From Neisseriales bacterium (GTDB lineage Bacteria > Pseudomonadota > Gammaproteobacteria > Burkholderiales > UBA11063), in assembly GCA_003538525.1 (NCBI GenBank), contig DPRZ01000188.1, forward strand, positions 1 through 5,048: DNA of 5,048 nucleotides. Reading direction: 5' to 3'. Below the pieces are notes generated by a model. It saw nothing but the letters and a program-made list of their open reading frames with translations. It searched no databases and was not told the DNA's origin. Of this stretch, positions 1 to 5,048 are shown piece by piece; within the stretch, counting starts at the first letter, position 1, and each line of letters opens with the position of its first letter. The position numbers and the translations under genes are program-made.

Positions 1-384
1 TCGAATATTATGTTTTTACCCTTTGAAGAAGAAAGCAATAATTTTGTGGTGATGATTAGCACGGACAAAAGTATTAACCCGATTGTAATTGATAAATTTG
101 GTTTATTAGCGTTAGCTGCAGATTCGGCAATTAAAGCGCCTGCCAGTGGTCGAGTTAGTCAATACCGTTTATTTGGTTTTTGTGGTAATAAATACGCACA
201 ATATCAGTATTTAAATGTTGCGCCTCATGATAATGGTGAGAGTGCCGCCCCTGATTTTAGGTTAGCGAATTGTAATCAAACTTCAAACTATGTGTATCTA
301 ATTAATGATCAGTATGTTAAGGTGAAAAATAAGCCTAAGTATATTGACTTTTCTCGAATTGCGAACTGCCAATTCAATCATTAA
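1..384 (+). CDS. C-terminal part of an unidentified protein, 5' end outside the window
   Basis: The reading frame is open from the first base (tcg aat att atg) and ends at TAA 382-384. The first ATG is at 10, but no ribosome-binding site can be seen before it, and the frame continues upstream, so this is best read as the last 127 codons of a longer gene. I do not recognise the family. The visible part has no hydrophobic membrane segment. It is rich in Asn, Tyr and Ser and has three Cys residues (in FCGN, ANCN and ANCQ contexts). A run of short beta-prone stretches such as YVYLINDQYVKVK would fit a secreted or periplasmic beta-rich domain, but this is inference. Codon use, with GCG, GCC and GGT present, resembles the asmA gene downstream. 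A strong terminator follows 21 bp after the stop, so this gene ends its own transcription unit. A short complete protein starting at 10 is possible but less likely. Confidence 0.6.
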   Translation, partial: SNIMFLPFEEESNNFVVMISTDKSINPIVIDKFGLLALAADSAIKAPASGRVSQYRLFGFCGNKYAQYQYLNVAPHDNGESAAPDFRLANCNQTSNYVYLINDQYVKVKNKPKYIDFSRIANCQFNH

Positions 385-405
385 TTACCTGATTACGGAT
401 ATATT

Positions 406-441
406 AATTGACAGAGTAACTAATTACTTTGTCAATTTTTT
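406..441 (+). terminator. Rho-independent terminator after the first gene
   Basis: A 14-bp stem is formed by AATTGACAGAGTAA (406-419) and TTACTTTGTCAATT (424-437). It has one G-U pair, a 4-base loop CTAA and a T run at 436-441. The stem is AT-rich but long and nearly perfect. It separates the first gene from asmA, so asmA must have its own promoter in the roughly 45 bp that follow or overlapping this hairpin. Confidence 0.85.
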
Positions 442-487
442 ACATTGAAAAATTAAACACCGCTTAGGTTTTTTATGGAATGGAATT

Positions 488-3139
488 ATGAAAAAATTTC
501 TTAAATATGCATTGATTAGTCTAATTAGCCTAATTGCACTTGCGGTGATTGGCGTAACTTTATTAGTTACCTTGGTTAATCCAAATCGCTTTAAACCCTT
601 TATTGAAAAAGCGGTTTATGAATCAACTGGGCGTAAATTAACCTTAACTGGGGACATCAGTTGGAAAATTTATCCGAATCTTGGCGTAACCGTACGTGAT
701 GTTAGTTTGAGTAATCCCGATGGCTTTAAAACGCCAAATTTAGTGGCGCTGCATTCTGCGGATGTTTCTGTCGCGTTGATTCCGCTTTTGAGCAATCATG
801 TGGTGGTCAAAACTCTTGCGATTGATGGGTTGGATTTGGCATTAATTAAGCAAAATGGAGTTAATAACTGGACGTTTACTCCGCCTGTGACTGAATCAAG
901 TCCAGCTGGTGTAGCCGGTGGCGCGCCGCAAGCCTTTCAATTGGAAATGAAAGACTTTAGTTTACATAATTCAAGCATTCATTTTGATGATTTTGATAGC
1001 AAACAGCATTATGGCGTTGATAACACCAATTTGGTGGTCGATACCGAGTTTGGCGGTGTAATTAAATTTGATCAAGCCGCAGATAAATTGGAATTAAGCA
1101 AAGTTAAGCTCAATTACAATGATTTAGTAGTGGGTAAATTTGATTTTAATTTACAACATTTGGCTAATCCAGAATATGCAGGTGAAGTTGAATTTAGTAA
1201 GTTACAATTAAATGCATTGTTGGATCAGTTTAAAATTGCACAAGCGGCACGGAAAGATTTGCATTTACTGGATAATATTAGTTTTAAGGGTAATCTGAGC
1301 GGTGATAAAAATAATCTAACCGTGAAAGATTTGAGCTTTAATTTTGCCGATAAACTCAAGGGTAAAACTAGCGTAGTGGTAAAAGACTTTGCTAAACCAA
1401 GTTATAGCGGTAGTTTGGATTTAGAGAAGTTTAATCTGAATCAATTACTTGATAGTTTGAATATTGCCGTTGCGGCGCGTAAAAATAAACCATTGTTAAA
1501 TAATTTTGCGATTAGTAGCAATGGGTTTAGTGGGGATATGCAAAACATTAGCTTGAAAGGTTTGCAAATTAGCGTTGGTGATAGTCTTAAAGCCTCATTT
1601 GGCACGTTGAGAGTACAAAACTTCAGTAATCCAAGTGTTAGCGGGGATGTAAGCTTACCGACATTTAATTTAAATCAAACCTTGGATGGCTTGGGAATTG
1701 CGGTGGCAGAGCGTAAAAATAAACCGTTATTAAATAGCTTTGCATTTAGTGGTGGATTTAATGCGACTCCTACAGCGGCTAATTTAAGCAATGTAAAAAT
1801 TAGCGCTGGAGGTTTAATTAATGCAACATTGGGTAAATTAGCTGTGCAAAACTTTAGTAGTCCAAGTGTTAGTGGCGATATCAACCTACCGACATTTAAT
1901 TTGAATAAAACACTGGATGGCTTGGGAATTGCGGTTGCAGAGCGTAAAAATAAACCGTTGTTAAATAGTTTTGCGTTTAGCGGCGGATTTAATGCAACGC
2001 CTACAGCGGCTAATTTAAGTAATGTTAGAACTAGTTTTGGCAATAATTTAAGTGCTAGTTTAGGTAAACTTGCGATTCAAGATTTTGCTAATCCCAAAGT
2101 TGCAGGCGATATTAATTTACCGACCTTCTCATTGAATAATGTGATGCGCCAATTGGGTATGACGCCACCAGCATTGTCTAATCCTAAATTATTGGACACA
2201 TTTGCTTTAAATAGTGGTTTTGTGGCAAGTAAAAATAGTTTGAATTTAACTGGCATGCATTTTAAATTAGCAAAATCCAATCTAAGCGGTAATCTTAATT
2301 TGAGCTCATTTGCGCCAGTGGTGTTTAATGAAAATTTAACCATTGATCAAGTTGACGTGGCTGATTTTAGTGATGTGAGTGGTTATCGTGTGCCGATGCA
2401 ACAGCTTAAACTGAGTGGGAATTCGTCAATTGCGAGTAATTTGAATTTTGCGACCCTCAATGGTAAACAAAATATTCAAATTGGTAATATTCGGGTTGAG
2501 GGCGTGAGCTTGGATAAATTGGTTATGCAATTGAATAATACGATTAATAGTTCGGGTCAAGGCAATGATAATGTGGTGAAATTATTATTGAATTCGGCAC
2601 AAGTTGCGCAGGCGGTGAATAATATGAAAAATGATGTACAAAAATATAGTAAACCTGGCAAACGTGATTTGAGCCAAGTGACTAATTTGGGTACGTTTAA
2701 TGGGAATGTTGCAATTGTAAATGGCGTGATTAATCCATCGCAGTTTAAATTGGCTGGACCAAGTGTGGCTTTAAATGGCAACGGTTCACTGAATTTAGTG
2801 AGTAAAGCGCTGAATTATCAAGTGAATAGCCAATTATTAACCAACGGAATTAATCCAATTTTCAAAAAAATGGTGTTCCCATCGACCATTAGTGGCACGA
2901 TTAATAATCCAAGTGCGAGCTTGGATTGGGCTTCGATCCAACAACAATTGCTGAAATACATGGTTGAAAATAATAAAGGTCAAATTCAAAATGTGGTGAA
3001 ACAGCAAATTAATAATATTATTGGTAATCCACAAGGTAATCAACAACAGAATACACCGCAAAATACGCAACAAAATCAAGCGGTAGATGCGGTGAGTAAA
3101 GGTGTAACTAATGCGCTGGGTAAATTATTTGGCGGTTAA
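488..3139 (+). CDS. AsmA-family envelope protein with five tandem internal units (883 aa)
   Basis: This is an AsmA-like inner-membrane-anchored periplasmic protein. The family is linked to outer-membrane assembly and to bridge-like lipid transfer between membranes. Residues 1-30 form a positively charged start and one transmembrane helix (MKKFLKYALI, then about 20 hydrophobic residues). The AsmA N-terminal domain follows directly: NPNRFKPFIEKAV (31-43), TGRKLTLTGDISW (47-59), then a DVSLSNPDGF motif at 71-80. Five related units of 75-78 residues fill about 230-612. The AsmA C-terminal domain (about 613-825) includes GTFNGNVAIVNGVINPSQFKL and an ISGTINNP motif near 801. A Gln/Asn-rich stretch (848-865) precedes a short amphipathic end, KGVTNALGKLFGG. 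Family members such as E. coli AsmA are about 617 residues, so the repeats make this one longer. The start at 488 gives the anchor; GGAA at 477-480 is the likely ribosome-binding site, 7 bases upstream. No clear promoter was found. luxS follows after 50 bp. Family assignment is firm; the lipid cargo is unknown. The symbol is left empty because several AsmA paralogues exist. Confidence 0.9.
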   Translation: MKKFLKYALISLISLIALAVIGVTLLVTLVNPNRFKPFIEKAVYESTGRKLTLTGDISWKIYPNLGVTVRDVSLSNPDGFKTPNLVALHSADVSVALIPLLSNHVVVKTLAIDGLDLALIKQNGVNNWTFTPPVTESSPAGVAGGAPQAFQLEMKDFSLHNSSIHFDDFDSKQHYGVDNTNLVVDTEFGGVIKFDQAADKLELSKVKLNYNDLVVGKFDFNLQHLANPEYAGEVEFSKLQLNALLDQFKIAQAARKDLHLLDNISFKGNLSGDKNNLTVKDLSFNFADKLKGKTSVVVKDFAKPSYSGSLDLEKFNLNQLLDSLNIAVAARKNKPLLNNFAISSNGFSGDMQNISLKGLQISVGDSLKASFGTLRVQNFSNPSVSGDVSLPTFNLNQTLDGLGIAVAERKNKPLLNSFAFSGGFNATPTAANLSNVKISAGGLINATLGKLAVQNFSSPSVSGDINLPTFNLNKTLDGLGIAVAERKNKPLLNSFAFSGGFNATPTAANLSNVRTSFGNNLSASLGKLAIQDFANPKVAGDINLPTFSLNNVMRQLGMTPPALSNPKLLDTFALNSGFVASKNSLNLTGMHFKLAKSNLSGNLNLSSFAPVVFNENLTIDQVDVADFSDVSGYRVPMQQLKLSGNSSIASNLNFATLNGKQNIQIGNIRVEGVSLDKLVMQLNNTINSSGQGNDNVVKLLLNSAQVAQAVNNMKNDVQKYSKPGKRDLSQVTNLGTFNGNVAIVNGVINPSQFKLAGPSVALNGNGSLNLVSKALNYQVNSQLLTNGINPIFKKMVFPSTISGTINNPSASLDWASIQQQLLKYMVENNKGQIQNVVKQQINNIIGNPQGNQQQNTPQNTQQNQAVDAVSKGVTNALGKLFGG
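1175..2323 (+). repeat. Five tandem ~77-codon units inside the AsmA-like gene
   Basis: Unit boundaries by eye in nucleotides are 1175-1402, 1403-1636, 1637-1867, 1868-2098 and 2099-2323 (protein 230-305, 306-383, 384-460, 461-537, 538-612). Each unit begins with a (Y/V)(S/A)G(D/E/S) turn, followed by a xxFxLNxxLDxLxIAxAxRKxxPLL-type segment, then a beta-strand region ending in (V/I)(Q/K)(D/N)F(A/S)xP. The fifth unit lacks the RKNKP core and looks like the single unit found in ordinary AsmA proteins (FSLNN, LGMTPP, SNLSGNLNLSSFAP). Units 3 and 4 are by far the most alike. These are in-frame coding repeats, not a mobile element or CRISPR array. Confidence 0.85.
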
Positions 3140-3189
3140 GAGAAATGATGAAGTGTATTTATTGAAAATTAATTAGAAAAGGATTAAAA

Positions 3190-3684
3190 ATGCCATTATT
3201 AGAAAGTTTTACTGTAGATCATACAATTATGCCAGCTCCTGCGGTGCGTAAAGCCAAAGAAATGCATACCGCACATGGTGATGAAATAACAGTGTATGAT
3301 TTACGTTTCTGTCAGCCGAATCAAGCTATTTTGTCGGAAAAAGGCATTCACACCTTGGAGCATTTGTTTGCGGGATTTATGCGGGAACATCTTAATTATG
3401 AAGGTTGTGAAATTATTGATATTTCACCGATGGGCTGTCGCACGGGTTTTTATATGAGTGTAATCGGTCGTCCATCTGAAGAACGGATTGCGAATGCGTG
3501 GTTAAATTCAATGCACGATATCGTTAAGGTACATAAGATTCCTGAAGCTAATCAGTATCAATGCGGAACTTTTGTAATGCATTCGTTGCCTGAGGCTAAA
3601 GCCATTGCTGAGAAAATCATTGCGGATGGCATTGGTGTGATGAGTAATGAAGCTATTCAGCTTGATTTGGCGAAAGTGGAATAA
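3190..3684 (+). CDS. luxS: S-ribosylhomocysteine lyase LuxS (AI-2 synthesis)
   Basis: LuxS is a cytoplasmic metalloenzyme that splits S-ribosylhomocysteine into homocysteine and DPD, the precursor of the signal AI-2. It works after Pfs (MTA/SAH nucleosidase) in the activated methyl cycle. The 164-residue protein is recognisable along its whole length: [12 protein letters not shown] at the start, [10 protein letters not shown] (35-44), [12 protein letters not shown] (54-65), [17 protein letters not shown] (74-90) and [11 protein letters not shown] (123-133). Metal ligands His54, His58 and Cys125 are present, as are the general base Glu57 and the catalytic Cys83 with Arg84. From memory of E. 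coli LuxS (about 171 aa) the protein is slightly shorter, with about three residues missing in the loop before IPE-x-x-x-YQCG (117-126) and a shorter C-terminus. AAAAGGA (3177-3183) lies 6 bases before the ATG, a good ribosome-binding site. No terminator separates it from the AsmA-like gene 50 bp upstream; a strong hairpin follows 29 bp after the stop. It looks complete and active. Confidence 0.98.
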   Translation: MPLLESFTVDHTIMPAPAVRKAKEMHTAHGDEITVYDLRFCQPNQAILSEKGIHTLEHLFAGFMREHLNYEGCEIIDISPMGCRTGFYMSVIGRPSEERIANAWLNSMHDIVKVHKIPEANQYQCGTFVMHSLPEAKAIAEKIIADGIGVMSNEAIQLDLAKVE

Positions 3685-3713
3685 ATTTTTCAGCGCTGCT
3701 GACTAGGTTATTT

Positions 3714-3749
3714 AAATAAAGTGTGGTAATTTTACCACACTTTATTTTT
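3714..3749. terminator. Bidirectional intrinsic terminator between luxS and the XRE regulator
   Basis: A perfect 15-bp inverted repeat, AAATAAAGTGTGGTA (3714-3728) and TACCACACTTTATTT (3733-3747), closes a 4-base loop ATTT. T-rich runs follow on both strands, so it can end transcription of luxS from the left and of the minus-strand regulator from the right. It is the only hairpin between these convergent genes. Its right arm includes the regulator's stop codon (3742-3744) and the codon before it, so the two features overlap. Confidence 0.9.
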
Positions 3750-3996
3750 GCAATAAATCAATAATATTTACGTTCAATGCTTGCGCAATTGCCTCTAAAT
3801 TCATGACTGAGATATTAACTTCTGAGCGCTCAACTTGCCCGATATAATTTCTATGTAATTCAGCTAATTCAGCTAGATACTCCTGACTAATTAATTGTTC
3901 ATGTCTGTAATACTTAATATTTTTAGCCAACAATGCAATTGTTTTAGATTTTGTTGGATCGGTGTTTTTGGGTTTGGTAGGTGTTTTAATTTTCAT
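3742..3996 (-). CDS. Small XRE/Cro-family helix-turn-helix regulator (84 aa)
   Basis: This is a small cytoplasmic DNA-binding protein made of little more than one XRE helix-turn-helix domain. Residues 1-18 are a Lys/Thr-rich tail (six Lys). The five-helix domain runs from about 20 to 83: LAKNIKYYRHEQ (helix 1), ISQEYLAELAEL (helices 2-3 turn), LHRNYIGQVERSEVNIS (recognition helix and following turn) and MNLEAIAQALNVNIIDLL (helices 4-5). The LHRNYIGQVER-x-x-VNIS pattern is typical of short XRE repressors and of restriction-modification controller (C) proteins. No methylase, nuclease or toxin gene is visible beside it. The start at 3996 was chosen because the 24 extra codons upstream (to 4068) encode an odd Tyr/Ile/Cys-rich peptide that fits AT-rich control DNA better than protein. 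No Shine-Dalgarno sequence precedes 3996, so a leaderless message is possible. It is convergent with luxS and divergent from the lipoprotein, its most likely target along with itself. The domain is firm; target and trigger are unknown. Confidence 0.88.
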   Translation of the reverse strand: MKIKTPTKPKNTDPTKSKTIALLAKNIKYYRHEQLISQEYLAELAELHRNYIGQVERSEVNISVMNLEAIAQALNVNIIDLLQK

Positions 3997-4001
3997 ACTA
4001 G

Positions 4002-4030
4002 ATTGTATAAAAATACCATATATATATCTA
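4002..4030 (-). promoter_or_regulatory. Candidate promoter of the XRE regulator, ending at its start codon
   Basis: On the minus strand a -10 box TACAAT (4007-4002, 5 of 6 consensus bases) is preceded at 17 bp by TAGATA (4030-4025, 4 of 6). The -10 box ends only 5 bases before the ATG at 3996, so the predicted transcript starts at or within a base or two of the start codon. This agrees with the absence of a Shine-Dalgarno sequence. The region is so AT-rich that chance matches are common, so this remains a candidate. Confidence 0.4.
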
Positions 4031-4036
4031 CAATAC

Positions 4037-4053
4037 ATATATTGACAATATAT
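4037..4053. promoter_or_regulatory. 17-bp palindrome, candidate operator for the XRE regulator
   Basis: ATATATTG-A-CAATATAT is a perfect inverted repeat with 8-bp arms around one central base. It lies in the divergent region about 41 bp upstream of the regulator's start and 129 bp upstream of the lipoprotein's start, just upstream of the minus-strand -35 candidate. Short XRE proteins usually bind as dimers to symmetric sites of about this size. Symmetry alone is seen; binding is inferred, and AT-rich DNA raises the chance background. Confidence 0.45.
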
Positions 4054-4056
4054 ATG

Positions 4057-4079
4057 TTGTATAATCATTACCGATACAA
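4057..4079. promoter_or_regulatory. Second inverted repeat TTGTAT-N11-ATACAA overlapping a TATAAT box
   Basis: Arms TTGTAT (4057-4062) and ATACAA (4074-4079) flank 11 bases. The left arm overlaps TATAAT at 4060-4065. The 8-mer TTGTATAA occurs here (4057-4064) and again at 4003-4010, over the regulator's own -10 box on the other strand. The same element therefore sits at both presumed promoters, which would suit one regulator acting on both genes. This is a pattern reading, not a demonstrated site. Confidence 0.3.
4060..4065 (+). promoter_or_regulatory. Candidate -10 box (TATAAT) for the lipoprotein gene
   Basis: A perfect TATAAT faces the lipoprotein gene and would give a leader of roughly 110 bases. 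No good -35 box lies at 16-18 bp: the TTGACA at 4042-4047 is only 12 bp away and belongs to the palindrome. If this promoter is real, it would depend on an activator or be weak. No better plus-strand promoter was found between 4066 and 4181. Confidence 0.25.
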
Positions 4080-4181
4080 AGGTATTTATCTGAATTTATT
4101 TAAATAAACTTTAACCCAATCAAGAGTTAAGACTACATCAAATAAAGACGATATTGACTTCAATTAATAAAAGGTAAGCAA

Positions 4182-5048
4182 ATGACAAACTCAAATTCAG
4201 TGAAGAAAATCTTAATTACATTATCAACATTAGCTTTAGTTGCTTGTAATGGAGGCGGTGGTGGTAGTTCTGGAGGAGATACTCCAAGTCCAACACCTAG
4301 CCCTAGTCCATCTCCTACACCAGGTGTTTTACAGGCTTTAACTATTACTCAAACCCCTTTAAATATTGATAAAGTAGGACAACATCGTATTTGGACATTG
4401 ACTTTAACTAATCCTAATAGTGTTCCTGTAACAGTATCAAGATCTAATTTATCTCAAAATTACTTTAATGTTGATGCAAATACTCCAATCGGACCAACTA
4501 ATCCAATTCAATTTGCAATGGCTGGTGGAAACAATAATTGTTTAGATACAATTAATAAAGAGTTACCTCTTGCAGCAAATCAATCTTGTACGTATCAATT
4601 TAATGCTATGTGGGCTGCTAATGAAGAAAGTACAACAAATTTTAGTTTTAATTTAACTTATTTCTTACGCAATACGAATAATGATATGTTTTATGTTCAA
4701 AAAAACTGTTCTCCAATTATTATTCCACCAAGTGCAACAGCAACACCTTGTGCAACTGGAACAAATACAGCAATTCAATACAGTTTATTAAATTTAACAT
4801 CTAAAGCTAATATTGATGTATCTGTATCACCAAAGATTAGCATTGATGGAACAAATATGTGGACAGCAAATTATAATAACAATACAGCAAATCGTTCCAC
4901 TTTAACATATGATAATATAAATAATTCATTAAATATTGGTCAAATCAATTATACGATTGCCTCTGGAACTGGACCTACAACTAATTTAGCCCTTAACACA
5001 TCTGGTTTAAGTGGTTATCATGGAACAAATGTTTATGGAAATAATGCT
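4182..5048 (+). CDS. Secreted lipoprotein with Gly-rich and Pro/Ser-Thr linker, 3' end outside the window
   Basis: The frame is open for 289 codons to the window's edge. A signal peptide covers residues 1-21 (VKKILITLSTLALVA), and the lipobox LVAC puts the lipidated Cys at 22; Asn at the next position does not signal inner-membrane retention, so the outer membrane is the likely site. A flexible tether follows: GGGGGSSGG (24-32), then a Pro-Ser/Thr run (35-47). The rest is a beta-rich, Asn/Thr-rich region with no recognised catalytic motif. Residues 50-160 contain strands such as HRIWTLTLTNPNSVPVTVS and a Cys pair, C120 and C136, in an LPLAANQSCTYQF context that recalls Ig-like beta-sandwich domains. 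C176 and C190 may form another pair. A second, weakly similar strand pattern starts near 198 (IQYSLLNLTSKANIDVSVS). AAAGG at 4170-4174, 7 bases before ATG 4182, supports the start; a TGA lies in frame at 4155. It is divergent from the XRE regulator. Leu is TTA in 20 of 23 codons, and no Ala codon is GCG. Function is unknown; an adhesin or surface-displayed protein is a guess. Confidence 0.88.
   Translation, partial: MTNSNSVKKILITLSTLALVACNGGGGGSSGGDTPSPTPSPSPSPTPGVLQALTITQTPLNIDKVGQHRIWTLTLTNPNSVPVTVSRSNLSQNYFNVDANTPIGPTNPIQFAMAGGNNNCLDTINKELPLAANQSCTYQFNAMWAANEESTTNFSFNLTYFLRNTNNDMFYVQKNCSPIIIPPSATATPCATGTNTAIQYSLLNLTSKANIDVSVSPKISIDGTNMWTANYNNNTANRSTLTYDNINNSLNIGQINYTIASGTGPTTNLALNTSGLSGYHGTNVYGNNA

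Noticed and set aside
408..413. TTGACA upstream of the AsmA-like gene as a -35 box
   Set aside because: It is part of the terminator stem, and no acceptable -10 box lies 16-18 bp downstream.
1675..2043. Minus-strand open frame of 122 codons opposite the AsmA-like gene
   Set aside because: It is the mirror of two tandem repeat units and itself contains a repeated peptide; it has no independent coding support. The same applies to minus-strand frames at 2077-2343, 2557-2781 and 2837-3079.
1637..2098. CRISPR or mobile repeat reading of the near-identical 231-bp units
   Set aside because: The units are adjacent, in frame, within one continuous coding sequence and differ mostly at silent sites, so they are protein repeats.
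3145..3165. Tiny open frame (MMKCIY) between the AsmA-like gene and luxS as a leader peptide
   Set aside because: Six codons, no convincing ribosome-binding site of its own, and no attenuator-like hairpins follow it.
3691..3698. 8-bp palindrome CAGCGCTG after luxS
   Set aside because: Too short to form a terminator and with no T run; the nearby 15-bp hairpin explains termination.
3742..3996. Restriction-modification controller or antitoxin role for the XRE protein
   Set aside because: The domain pattern allows it, but no methylase, nuclease or toxin gene lies next to it within the window.
4042..4065. TTGACA and TATAAT read as one plus-strand promoter
   Set aside because: Both hexamers are perfect, but the 12-bp spacing is far below the usual 16-18 bp, so they cannot form one standard sigma-70 promoter.
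3997..4068. 24-codon N-terminal extension of the XRE regulator
   Set aside because: The peptide is Tyr/Ile/Cys-rich, lies on palindromic control-like DNA, has no ribosome-binding site, and is not needed for the complete helix-turn-helix domain.
3895..4107. Plus-strand open frame of 70 codons across the XRE gene and its upstream DNA
   Set aside because: It overlaps the well-supported helix-turn-helix gene on the other strand, has no ribosome-binding site and encodes a Phe/Ile/Tyr-rich chain typical of AT-rich shadow frames.

Overview
The window is AT-rich DNA that reads like a Gram-negative bacterium, most likely a low-GC gammaproteobacterium. The support is an AsmA-family envelope protein, a proteobacterial-type LuxS and a lipoprotein with a classical lipobox. 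No genus can be assigned from the sequence alone.

Layout, left to right. Positions 1-384 hold the 3' end of a plus-strand gene of unknown function, closed by a strong intrinsic terminator (406-441). Positions 488-3139 encode an 883-residue AsmA-like protein. It has one N-terminal membrane anchor, an AsmA domain, five tandem units of about 77 residues in the middle, a C-terminal AsmA domain and a Gln/Asn-rich tail. Positions 3190-3684 encode a complete LuxS with all catalytic and metal-binding residues. A long, near-perfect hairpin (3714-3749) lies between luxS and a convergent minus-strand gene, 3742-3996, which encodes a small XRE/Cro-type helix-turn-helix regulator. The regulator is divergent from a secreted lipoprotein gene that starts at 4182 and runs off the right edge. 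The 185 bp between them are extremely AT-rich and carry two inverted repeats plus promoter-like elements on both strands.

How the parts may work together. asmA and luxS lie in the same direction with 50 bp between them and no terminator, so they could share a transcript; their functions (envelope lipid transport or assembly, and the activated methyl cycle with AI-2 production) are not obviously linked. The regulator and lipoprotein form a separate divergent module: the arrangement and palindromes suggest the regulator controls its own gene and the lipoprotein. The lipoprotein's codon use (no GCG among 21 Ala codons, almost only TTA for Leu) differs from luxS (6 GCG of 15 Ala codons), which suggests this right-hand module has a different history or expression regime.

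The most notable items are the repeat-expanded AsmA protein, in which two units keep 39 identical residues despite 12 silent codon differences, and the regulator/lipoprotein pair with its shared palindromic control region. I see no CRISPR array, insertion sequence, rRNA or tRNA, and no recognisable defence or toxin-antitoxin system.
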